A DNA stretch of 64,000 bases, taken from contig CAWHNE010000029.1 of assembly GCA_963830485.1 (NCBI GenBank), forward strand, positions 310,001 through 374,000, in the 5' to 3' direction. This DNA is from CAIWHR01 sp963830485. Lineage in GTDB: Bacteria > Pseudomonadota > Gammaproteobacteria > Burkholderiales > Casimicrobiaceae. The position numbers and the translations under genes are program-made. Positions 55,804 to 64,000 of the stretch are shown here, piece after piece. Every line of letters starts with the position of its first letter. Position 1 is the first letter of the stretch. The notes beneath the pieces were generated by a model. The model searched no databases. It saw only the letters and a program-made list of their open reading frames with translations, and had not been told where the DNA came from.

Positions 55804-56940
55804 TCAGGCGGCGTCCGACACCCGGACGCGACGCTCGCGCACGGCGAGTGCGAGCGAGTGCAGCACGTCGACGGTCGCGTCCCAGCCGATGCAGGCGTCG
55901 GTGATCGAGACGCCGTAGAGCAGCTCCTTGCCGGGAACGAGGTCCTGCCGGCCCGGGTTGAGATGGCTCTCGAGCATCACGCCGACGATCCGCTCGTCGC
56001 CGCCCGCGATCTGCGCGGCGACGTCGCGCGCGACGTCGATCTGCCGCTCGTGCTGCTTCCGGCTGTTCGCGTGCGAGCAGTCGATCATGAGCCGCGCCGC
56101 GAGCCCCGCGCCGGCGAGCTCGCGGCAGGTCGCCTCGACGCTCGCCGCGTCGAAGTTGGGTCGCGTGCCGCCGCGCAGGATGATGTGGCAGTCCTCGTTG
56201 CCGGCCGTGTGCACGATCGCCGAGTGGCCGCCCTTGGTGACGGAGAGGAAGTGGTGCGGCGCGGACGCCGCCTTGATCGCGTCGACGGCGATCCGGACGT
56301 CGCCGTCGGTGCCGTTCTTGAAGCCGACCGGGCACGACAGGCCCGATGCGAGCTCGCGGTGGACCTGGCTCTCGGTCGTCCGCGCGCCGATCGCGCCCCA
56401 GCTGATGAGGTCGGCGATGTACTGCGGCGTGATCATGTCGAGATACTCGGTGCCGGCCGGCAGGTCGAGCTCGTTCACCTCGACCAGGATCCGGCGCGCG
56501 AGCCGCAGCCCCTCGTTGATCCGGTAGCTGTCGTCGAGGTGCGGGTCGTTGATCAGACCCTTCCAGCCGACCGTCGAGCGCGGCTTCTCGAAGTAGACAC
56601 GCATGACGACGACGAGATCGGCGGCGAGCTCGCGGCGCATCGCGGAGAGGCGCGTCGCGTAGTCGATCGCGGCGTCGTAATCGTGGATCGAGCACGGGCC
56701 CACGACGACGAGCAGCCGGTCGTCCGCGCCATGCAGCACGCGGTGGATCGCCTGGCGCGTCTCGAACGTCGTCGTCGCGGCTCGTTCGCTCGCCGGAAAT
56801 TCGCGCAGCAGGTGCGCGGGCGGCGACAGCTCCTTGATCTCGCGGATGCGGGTGTCGTCGATCGGCGGACCGGCCGCCGGCGCGGTCGCGGCGGCGGCGC
56901 GGTTGCGGTGGGCAGTGGACGTCGACACGGCAAGCTCCAT
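55804..56940 (-). CDS. aroG: 3-deoxy-7-phosphoheptulonate synthase, class I
   Basis: First enzyme of the shikimate pathway, joining phosphoenolpyruvate and erythrose-4-phosphate; 378 residues, unbroken. Seen are LLVVVGPCSIHDYDAAIDYA, RVYFEKPRSTVGWKGLINDP, TPQYIADLISWGAIGARTTE, NGTDGDVRIAVDAI and MIDCSHANSRKQHERQ with the metal-binding residues. The feedback type (Phe, Tyr or Trp) cannot be told. It is the first gene of the leftward run. Its upstream gap of 285 bases has an AT-richer stretch near 56950-56980, but I cannot place a promoter with confidence. Confidence 0.93.
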   Translation of the reverse strand: MELAVSTSTAHRNRAAAATAPAAGPPIDDTRIREIKELSPPAHLLREFPASERAATTTFETRQAIHRVLHGADDRLLVVVGPCSIHDYDAAIDYATRLSAMRRELAADLVVVMRVYFEKPRSTVGWKGLINDPHLDDSYRINEGLRLARRILVEVNELDLPAGTEYLDMITPQYIADLISWGAIGARTTESQVHRELASGLSCPVGFKNGTDGDVRIAVDAIKAASAPHHFLSVTKGGHSAIVHTAGNEDCHIILRGGTRPNFDAASVEATCRELAGAGLAARLMIDCSHANSRKQHERQIDVARDVAAQIAGGDERIVGVMLESHLNPGRQDLVPGKELLYGVSITDACIGWDATVDVLHSLALAVRERRVRVSDAA

Positions 56941-57225
56941 GGCGCAAATTCAGCAAAAACAAAAGGTTATCATAAATCGCCGGCGGGGCCGACCATTGTG
57001 CCACGGGGCATGTTGCAATGCATCAGCCCAATATGAGACAACCCCTCTTCGGGTGTCGGCGAAATCGTTGCTTCGCGCGTTGACGATGCCGTAGACTGCC
57101 TCCCGAACCGGCCGAAGACCTAGGTCGTCTCGGGTCGGCGGTCTCCCGCCCGAAAGGCCCGAAGAGGCCCGGAAGGTGTCATTCAACACCGATCGAACCC
57201 GCTCGATCCACCTTTGGAGACCCGA

Positions 57226-57578
57226 ATGAAACCATTGCTTGCCCTGGCGCTCGCCGGCGCCTTCGCCGTGCGCGGCGCCGCTCTCGCTCGCCCAGACGCC
57301 GGCGACGGCCCCCGCCAGCGCAAGGCGGCCTGCGCCCGCCGCCGCCCCCGCGGCCGCCGCGCCAACCCGCAGCAGGAGCGGATGAAGGAATGCAACACCA
57401 AGGCCGAGGGCAAGAAGGGCGACGAGCGCAAGGCGTTCATGAGCTCGTGCCTGTCCGGCAAGGAAGCCGCGCCGCGAAGATGACGCAGCAGGAGAAGATG
57501 ACCGCCTGCAACAAGAAGGCCGGCGACATGAAGGGCGACGAGCGCAAGAAGTTCATGAGCGACTGCCTCAAGGGGTGA
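57226..57578 (+). CDS. PsiF-repeat exported protein (frameshifts in the low-complexity part)
   Basis: A small exported protein. It opens MKPLLALALAGAFA, a signal peptide, then an Ala/Pro-rich linker disturbed by frame changes, then two copies of the PsiF motif: QQERMKECNTKAEGKKGDE/RKAFMSSCLSG and QQEKMTACNKKAGDMKGDE/RKKFMSDCLKG. A missing base near 57472 lies between the copies. PsiF is phosphate-starvation-induced in enterobacteria; its role is unknown. A terminator follows. Confidence 0.82.
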
Positions 57579-57636
57579 CCCGCGACGATCAGCCGATAAC
57601 GGCCGGGTGACCTCCTGTCCATCCGGCCGCGACTGA

Positions 57637-57673
57637 CAAGGCCCCACCGGGCGACCGGCTGGGGCCTTGTTTT
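57637..57673 (+). terminator. Rho-independent terminator after the PsiF-like gene
   Basis: A 9-base-pair stem CAAGGCCCC / GGGGCCTTG with a 15-base loop that can itself pair (ACCGG / CCGGCT) is followed by TTTTG. It lies about 60 bases after the stop and also faces the 3' end of the beta-helix gene. Confidence 0.8.
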
Positions 57674-57759
57674 GTCCGGCGCTCGTAGATCAGGCGGCAC
57701 GCGCCGCCACCCTGCCGGATGCGTGGCGGCAGGGCTGCGGGCAAGCCGTCGCGCGGGCG

Positions 57760-58757
57760 CTAGAGCTTGGACACCGACGACGAGAACGCGCTTGGGTTGG
57801 TGTTGTTGACGAGGCGGTTGTCGGTGCCGGACACGGCGGTGCCGGAGGTCACGTAGACGAGGCCGGTGGTGTTGCGGGTGATCGTGCTGTCGGAGACGTA
57901 CGCCGAATTGGCGGCGCCTGTTACTTGGATCCCGGTGACGTTGCCCGAAATGAGCGAGCTGACCACGCTGACCAGCACCGGCGCCGCGACGCCCGATCCG
58001 ACCGCAACACCGACGCCGCTGTTGTCGGCGATCGTGCAGTCGCGGACCTCGACCTTCGAGGTCTTCGCGGCGGTCGTCGGCGCGGCCGAGAGCCCGGTCG
58101 TGTTGCCGCTCAGCGTCGAGCCGTGGACGGTGCCGGCGGTGCCGTCGCGAAGATCGACCCCGACGCCGTTGCGCGCGAACAGCGTGTGGTCGATGCTGAC
58201 GGTCAGCGTACCTGCGGTCGCGTTCAGCAGCGCCGCCGGTGCCGTTGTCGTGGAACGCCGAGTTGGTCACGATAGAGACTGCTGTTCACTCCGACATTCG
58301 CGCTCAATCCGGCGGTCGGGAAGTTGGTCACGACCACGTTGTCGAGGTACACCGCCGCGCCGGAACTGATCGCGATCCCGGTGGTGCCGGTCTGCACATT
58401 GTTGATGGTGAGTCCGCGCAGCGTGACCTTGCCGGCGCTCGCGTTGACCGTGATGCCGACGCCCGAGAACACCGACACCCCGGCGTAGATTCCAGGCGGG
58501 GCGATGATCGACACCGCCTGCGAGATTGTCGCCGTGCCATAGCCGGCCGAATCGAGGACGATTACCTCGCCGTCGGGCAGCGTCTGCCCGACGGCGTGGT
58601 CGAACGAGCGGCACGGATTCACGAGGCTGCACGGGTTGGCGTCGCTGCCGTTCGACGCGACAAACGTCCGTTGCGCCGCAGCCATGGCGTCGGAAGCCAC
58701 GCCGCCTACTAGGACGGCCGTCAGCGTCAGTCGGGTGAGGTTAGATCGATTGGACAT
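57760..58757 (-). CDS. Secreted right-handed beta-helix protein, short paralogue (frameshifts)
   Basis: About 330 residues with a signal peptide (LTLTAVLVGGVASDAMAA). Then QRTFVASNGSDANPC, NPCRSFDHAVGQTLPDGEVI, VLDSAGYG and APPGIYAGVSVFSGVGI lead into repeated beta-helix coils (TLRGLTINNVQTG, VYLDNVVVTNFPTAGLS, AYVSDSTITRNTTGLVYV). Frame changes lie near 58235 and about 58000. The neighbour at 58784 carries the same domain at its C-terminus. Such domains bind or cut polysaccharides or act as surface adhesins; no active site is recognised. Confidence 0.75.
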
Positions 58758-58783
58758 GGTCTTCTCCGTTGCGCGAGGTCGCA

Positions 58784-61576
58784 TCACTGTTTCGGCGACG
58801 TCGACGTGAACGTGCCGTTGGTGCCGTTGTTGGTGAGCCGGTTGTCGCCGAGCGAGACGGCCGAACCCGCTACATGGGTGATGCCGGTCGTGTTGCGCGT
58901 GATGGTCGTGTCGGTGACGTACGCGGTGCCGCCGTTCAGCGTTTCGATGCCAATGCCGTTGCCGGTTACCTGGGAGCTGGCCAGGTTGAGCACGGCGGAG
59001 GTTCCCGCGACGCCGCCGACGCGCACGCCACTGGTTGCGTTCTTGGCGATCGTCGCGCCTCGCGCCTCGACGTTCGTGACCGCGCCGCCAATTCCGGGGT
59101 TGACGTACAGGCCCCAGCGTGCCGCCGGTCGAGCGGAGAGTCGGCGATCGTCGCGTTGCTGCTGCCGCCTGTGAAACCGATGCCCGTCGTCACATTGTTC
59201 TCGAAGACGCTGCGTTCGACCTCCGTCCGCAGCACTCCGGTCGCGCCGGACGTGGTGCCAAAGAACGCGCCGTTGAAGTTGCCGCGGAAGGTGGAGTCGC
59301 GGACGTACACGTTGGCCGCGGCCGGGGCGAGCACCTGGAGCCCCATGCTCGTGAAGCCGGTGACCACGCAGTTTTCGACGAACAGCGCGGCGCCGGACAT
59401 GAAATTGATGCCGATGTCGCCCCCCAGCCCGTTGATCGTGAGCCCGCGCAGCGTCACGTTGCCCGGGCCCGGATTGACGTCGATGCCGTGCCCGGTCAAC
59501 ACCGAGATGCCGGCATAGACGCCCGGCGGGGCGACGATCGTCACGGGCCGGTCGATGATAAGCGGGCCATAGCCGGCGGAATCGAGCACGATGATCTCGC
59601 CGCCGGACGCCGTTGCAGCAAGCGCCACGGCCAACTGGCGGCACGGGCTCGTCAGCGTGCAGGGGCTGGTGTCGAGCCCGAGCGACGAGACGAACGTCCG
59701 TTGCGTGGCGACGGTTGCCGTGCACGAGGAGAACTTGAACGAGCCGATCCGCGTCTGCCAGTTGCCGGTGGCGCCGTTGGCCTGACTGTTGTAATACTGG
59801 TTCGTGTACCAGAACGTGCAATCGTCGACCGGATCGACGCTCATTGCCGAGTAGTCGCCCCAGCGATCGCACAAGCCCGGGAGGGCGCGCCACAGTTGAC
59901 CGTCTGAGAACCCGAGCCGGCGATGAGCAGGACCTCGGTCTGCGGCAGCGTGTTCGGCGGGTCGCTCGCGAGCCGTCCGACGTACTTGATGCTCGGGAAA
60001 TCGGGGCGACGCACCCGACGTGCTGAAGCCGATCGCGATGTTGCCCTGCCTGTCGACCGCGAGGCTCGGCATGAAGCGGTAGAGCGTCGTGTCGGGCGCG
60101 TAGATCTGCTGCTGCACGGCGTCGGCGCGATGGTACCGCCGGTGACGTCGATCTGCGCCCACTGAGCGCCGCCTGGATCGACGCCAGCGGCACTGTGTAG
60201 ACGACCCACAGCGACTCGGCCGAGCCGACCTTGCGGTACTGCACCTTCTGCATGATCCGGTCGTCGAGGTTGTCGAGCAGATTGGCGGTGTTCGGTTGCT
60301 GCACGACGGCCCCGTAATCAGCGAGGTCGGCGCTGTACGCCGCCTGCGGCACGAGCGTCGGCGCGCTGAGCGTGCCGGCGCGCAATTCGGACCGGGCGTG
60401 AACTTGCGCACGTCGAAGTCGAATGCCGTGAGCGACTCGTGCACGAACCATTCCGGCGTGCCGGGCTGGACCGCGGTCGCACCGTGGCCGACGCTGTTGG
60501 CCGGAAACATGCCGAAGGCTTGATTCGCGGGGTAGTCGAGCATGCCCAGCGACCAGGTCAACGGATTGCCGCTGTAGAGGTCCGCACGGCTGAACGACGC
60601 GAACGCGGCGCCGACATAGGTCGCGCTGGTCGTCAGATTCGTGAACTCGTTTGCGCCCATGTACAGGCAGTCGTGCCAGACGCCGAACTTTGGGTAGTCG
60701 TTCAGGGCCCCCGCCGGCGGCTGGCCGGGGAGGCCCGGATCGATCCGCATGGCGTATAGCCACCAGCCGCCGGCGACCGGATCGCTCGTCTTCGACGCGG
60801 CGATGCATTCGTAGAAGGGCCCCGACGGCGAAGCGAAAGCGACATGCGCCAGGACCCAGCGATCGGCGATCGAATCGTAGACGACGATCGGGTCGCCTTG
60901 GCTGCTGCCGGCGCAGGCGTAGGCCGCTCCGCTTGCGTGGGGTAGGTCACAGGTAAGGTCGGTGGGCAGACAGGGAGGGGGTGGAGGGGGAGGGACATAG
61001 CCCCACAACTGGTCCTCGGTGAATGACGCGAGCAGCGTGCCGGTCTTGGTGTAGATCGCGTACGCTCGGTTCACGGCCTCGATGTAGTGGTTGGGACCGA
61101 CCTCGCCGTTCGCATCGGGTGGGATGGCGGTGCCGCCGCACGATCCGCCGGTGCAGCTGTCGGTGCGGCTGATGCCGGGAAAATTCTGGAGGGTGCTCGG
61201 CATCGGCGCGTGCGGCCCGCTGAGTGGCGAGGAGGACGCAGCAGGCGGCGCGCCGCCGCTCGATTTCGCGATGGGCGGCGGCTTGAGCCGCGGCCAGCGG
61301 AATTTCTCGTCCCGCGGGGCCGGCAGCGGGAATCGGCAACAGTCGCAGGTCGCCTTTGAACTCCGCCGGCATGACCTTCGGCCCGTCGACCGACATGGCC
61401 GCCCCTGTCTGGGCCGCCACCGGCGCAGCCGCACCGACCGCCAATGCGAAAAGAACACGCGATGTCGCGGCCCAACCCGCGCGCCACGCGGAGGTAGCTG
61501 GGACGGTGAATCCCACTCCGGCGGTCATCATGCATGCCAAGAGATCGCGGACCCTGATACGGCTTGTGTCGTTCAT
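58784..61576 (-). CDS. Secreted protein with N-terminal propeller-like region and C-terminal beta-helix (frameshifts)
   Basis: About 930 residues. After a signal region (VLFALAVGAAAPVAAQ) comes a segment with PPDANGEVGPNHYIEAVNRA, DPIVVYDSIADRWVLAHVAF, ASPSGPFYECIAASKTSDPV and DYPKFGVWHDCLYMGANEF, resembling sialidase- or BNR-like secreted propellers. From about residue 640 the beta-helix domain begins with TQRTFVSSLGLDTSPCTLTS, PCRQLAVALAATASGGEIIV and APPGVYAGISVLTGHG, closely like the short paralogue downstream. Breaks lie near 61330, 60390, 60130, 59880 and 59120. Function unknown, probably extracellular. Confidence 0.72.
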
Positions 61577-61636
61577 GCTCTTCTCCGCGGCTCGTGGGGA
61601 ACGAGAGAACGCTACGGCGCGTGGATCACCGTCCGA

Positions 61637-62351
61637 TCAATGCGGGCTCACCGTGACGATCCAGGTGTTGTCGTAGATCACTCCAAGCGAAAGGGTGGTT
61701 TGGATGATGTACGGCTCGTAGAGCGTGGATCACGTGCCTGCCCACCGACAGCGGCGGACTGACGATGCCGTAGCCCTGGAACGCTACTGTGGCAACCGAT
61801 CCGTAGCTGGTCGGTGTCGGGTAGACGACGATCGGATCGAACGCGGTGAGCGGAACGTAGAACGCCGCCTTGTTCGCGTCCGACACGACCAGCCTGCCGT
61901 CGATATAGAGGGTCGGAGAAACCCCCGCGATAAATTCCGCGTCAGGGATCGCCGGATCGTCGGGTGTGGCGGGGTAGCCGGTGTACCGCTCGACAGTCCA
62001 AGTTGCCAACGGAAGCACGAAGGGGGTCCCCGGGCGAAGCGTGATCTCCAATTGACCGCGGTAAAGTGCGGGATCGTCCGGCGTGCCGCCGCCGCTGACG
62101 TATTCGCCCGCGGGGATGGGCAGAAGCAGGACGTGTCCAACTGTGCTCTGTGCCGGATCGGCCCCGCTGAGACCCCAGCGCAAATACGCACTCAGCCACT
62201 CGGTCAGAGTCTTTCCGTAAGCGTGCGAGCCTGGCGGGGCAATCCGCGGGGCGCCGCTTTCTGCGGCCGCGACGGGAGCTATCCAAAGCGCCATGGCCAC
62301 GATGGCCAATGCCAACGACACTACTGACGTACCTGTCCTGGTCATCTTCAT
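61637..62351 (-). CDS. Exported protein of unknown function (frameshift near C-terminus)
   Basis: About 237 residues. The signal peptide is VSLALAIVAMALWIAPVAAA. The mature part reads SHAYGKTLTEWLSAYLRWGL, then HVLLLPIPAGEYVSGGGTPD, IPDAEFIAGVSPTLYIDGRL and ends VIYDNTWIVTVSPH after one extra base near 61710. I do not recognise the family; the WLSAYLRW start and the absence of catalytic motifs suggest a binding or structural role. It diverges from the regulator at 62520, with a 168-base gap. Confidence 0.65.
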
Positions 62352-62519
62352 GATCGTCTTCCTTGGGTTGGTCTGCGCCACTCGACGCACCTCTCGGCAG
62401 GCTGCAGCATCCGCCGATCGCCCGCCGCCGTCCTTAAGGCCGTCTAAAACAATTCTTGTAGCGTGGTTTGCCCAGGTATAGGCTTGGCTCAACCGCCCAT
62501 TGAGGGGCGGGCGTCGGGC

Positions 62520-64000
62520 ATGGGGATCGACCGAGACGTCAGCCGAATTCGATTCGGCGGGTTCGAGCTTCAACCAGGGGAACGCCGGTTGCTCGCGTAC
62601 GGTCACGCCGTGGCCGTGGGTCCGCGGGCCTTCGACCTGCTGGTCGCGCTGGTCGACCGGGCGGGCAAGCTCGTGTCCAAAGACGAGCTGCTCTCCCTCG
62701 TCTGGCCGAACCTCGTCGTGGAGGAGGCCAACCTGCATGTGCAAGTCTCGGCGCTGAGAAAGATCATCGGTGCGGAGTCGATTGCAACGATTCCTGGCCA
62801 CGGCTATCGGTTCACGCTCGAGCTCGAGCCGGTGCCGGCCGTGGCGGTTCTGCCGCTCGTGGCGCCGACGCACAACCTGCCCGAGCAGGTCACATCGTTC
62901 ATCGGGCGCGCACGCGAGCTGGCCGAGATCGGGACGCTGCTCGGGAGGCATCGTCTACTGACGCTGCTGGGGTTGGGCGGCATCGGCAAGACGCGCCTCG
63001 CGCTGCAGGTGGCGGCTGGGGTGATCGGAGGCTATTCGGATGGGGTCTGGTTCGCGGAGCTGGCGCCACTGGCCGACGACTTGCTGGTGCCGCAGGCGGT
63101 TGCGAGCGTGCTCGGGGTCAGGGAACAGGCGGGCCGTCCGGTCATCGAGGCGCTGGTTAAGCACGTCAAGGATCGGCGCCTGCTGCTGATCCTGGACAAT
63201 TGTGAGCACCTGGCGCATGCCTGCGCCGAGCTCATGCGGCAACTGCTGCGCTCGGCGCCGCAGGTAACGATCCTGGCGACCAGCCGCGACTACCTGCACG
63301 TCGCGGGCGAGAGGACCTATCCGGTGCCGCCGCTCGGGATCCCGGACCCACAGAGGGTCGACGTCGCCGCCGTGCTGCGCAGCGAGGCGGGGCAGCTGTT
63401 TGCCGACCGTGCCGTCGCCTCGCAGTCGGCGTTTCACGTGACTGCGTCCAACGCGCCGGCGATTGCGCAGATATGTCGCCGCCTGGAGGGCATCCCGCTG
63501 GCGCTTGAGCTCGCGGCCGCGCGGGTGCGAGCGCTGTCGGCGGGGAAGATCGCCGAGCGGCTCAGCGACCGGTTCCGTTTGCTGACGGACGGCGACCGGA
63601 CCGCGCTGCCGCGGCAGCAGACGCTGCGGGCCTGCATCGACTGGAGCTACGAGCTACTGACGGAGCGCGAGCGCACGCTGCTGCGGCGGCTGTCGGTGTT
63701 CGCCGGCGGCTGGACGCTTGAGGCAGCCGAAGCGATGGGCGCCGGCGGCGACGTTGCCGCGTCGGACGTGCTCGATCTCCTGACACGGCTGGTGGAGAAG
63801 TCGTTGGTGGTGCTCGAGGCCGACGGCGAGCGCTATGAGATGCTGGAGACCGTCCGCCAGTACGCGCAGGAACGGCTGAGCGACTCGGGCGAAGGCGACC
63901 AGGTGGCTGCGCGGCATGCCGCTTACTTTCTCGCGCTCGCGGAAGACGCGGGGCCCGGACTCCAGAGCCTGGATCAACGGGCGTGGTTTGCACGGCTCGA
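62520..64000 (+). CDS. Winged-helix regulator with AAA/NB-ARC-like NTPase domain, 3' end outside window
   Basis: The frame is open from an ATG at 62520 to the right edge, about 493 residues. Residues about 8-100 form an OmpR/CadC-type winged helix (IRFGGFELQPGERRLLAYG, ALRKIIGAESIATIPGHGYR). A STAND-type NTPase follows: FIGRARELAEIGTLL, Walker A LLGLGGIGKTRLALQVA, Walker B RRLLLILDNCEHLAHA and ATSRDYLHVAGERTYPV, then RLEGIPLALELAAARVRALS. Large regulators of this type usually end with tetratricopeptide repeats, here presumably outside the window. It may control the neighbouring secreted-protein genes. Confidence 0.88.
   Translation, partial: MGIDRDVSRIRFGGFELQPGERRLLAYGHAVAVGPRAFDLLVALVDRAGKLVSKDELLSLVWPNLVVEEANLHVQVSALRKIIGAESIATIPGHGYRFTLELEPVPAVAVLPLVAPTHNLPEQVTSFIGRARELAEIGTLLGRHRLLTLLGLGGIGKTRLALQVAAGVIGGYSDGVWFAELAPLADDLLVPQAVASVLGVREQAGRPVIEALVKHVKDRRLLLILDNCEHLAHACAELMRQLLRSAPQVTILATSRDYLHVAGERTYPVPPLGIPDPQRVDVAAVLRSEAGQLFADRAVASQSAFHVTASNAPAIAQICRRLEGIPLALELAAARVRALSAGKIAERLSDRFRLLTDGDRTALPRQQTLRACIDWSYELLTERERTLLRRLSVFAGGWTLEAAEAMGAGGDVAASDVLDLLTRLVEKSLVVLEADGERYEMLETVRQYAQERLSDSGEGDQVAARHAAYFLALAEDAGPGLQSLDQRAWFARL

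Noticed and set aside
56941..57225. Divergent promoters for aroG and the PsiF-like gene.
   Set aside because: AT-richer stretches and isolated TTGACG and TATGAT-like hexamers occur, but no pair has acceptable spacing.
1..64000. tRNA, rRNA or riboswitch genes.
   Set aside because: No cloverleaf-type, ribosomal or known riboswitch sequence was recognised by eye; a covariance-model scan would be needed to exclude small RNAs.

Overview
This is a very GC-rich bacterial chromosome segment. Gene content and order point to a betaproteobacterium, probably of the Burkholderiales or a neighbouring order, and the sequence looks like an environmental or incompletely polished assembly. The main taxonomic hints are the orn / M48 protease / pterin dehydratase / rsgA / CbiB-like neighbourhood, an ETF-linked acyl-CoA oxidation set, and short extragenic repeats of a kind I recall from this class. 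No rRNA, tRNA, CRISPR array, transposase or integrase was found.

Layout. 1-5.7 kb: the end of an ion antiporter operon, then a short patch of lower GC that looks like a single integron gene cassette (a flavin split-barrel protein followed at once by an attC-like site) beside a truncated CoA-binding gene, then small exported proteins. 5.7-9.5 kb: etfB, etfA and an acyl-CoA dehydrogenase. 9.5-17 kb: two exported proteins and an iron-type ABC importer with two tandem binding proteins. 17-28.6 kb: a complete glycogen operon transcribed leftwards (glgP, glgB, glgC, glgA and a glgX-malQ fusion), with a ROK sugar kinase diverging from it. 28.8-34.1 kb: small heat shock protein, regulator, lipoprotein, then an acyltransferase-like gene paired with a B12-binding radical SAM gene. 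34.1-42 kb: ETF-quinone oxidoreductase facing a membrane Fe-S oxidoreductase, a thioesterase, acetoacetyl-CoA synthetase, an isochorismatase-like hydrolase and a CbiB-like protein. 42-47 kb: rsgA, phhB, cytochrome c, M48 protease, orn, O-methyltransferase and NUDIX hydrolase. 47-50.6 kb: a TAXI-type TRAP transporter and an Mpo1-like protein. 50.6-57 kb: a leftward run aroG, CYTH-CHAD, YheT-like hydrolase, phosphohexomutase, ilvA. 57-64 kb: PsiF-like protein, two related secreted beta-helix proteins, another exported protein, and the start of a large winged-helix/NTPase regulator that runs off the window.

How the genes work together. EtfA/EtfB collect electrons from acyl-CoA dehydrogenases such as the one next door. 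The ETF-quinone oxidoreductase and possibly the adjacent Fe-S oxidoreductase pass them to quinone. The thioesterase and acetoacetyl-CoA synthetase fit the same acyl-CoA economy. The glycogen operon covers synthesis (GlgC, GlgA, GlgB) and breakdown (GlgP, GlgX, MalQ), and the ROK kinase could phosphorylate the glucose released.

A caution for any reader: about half of the genes are broken by single-base shifts, mostly one extra base in a G/C run, and the break restores the expected protein when one base is removed or added. Coordinates below span the whole gene across these breaks. I treat them as probable sequencing errors, not as pseudogenes, unless stated. Frameshift positions are approximate. 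All functions are inferred from recognisable sequence families, without database searches.
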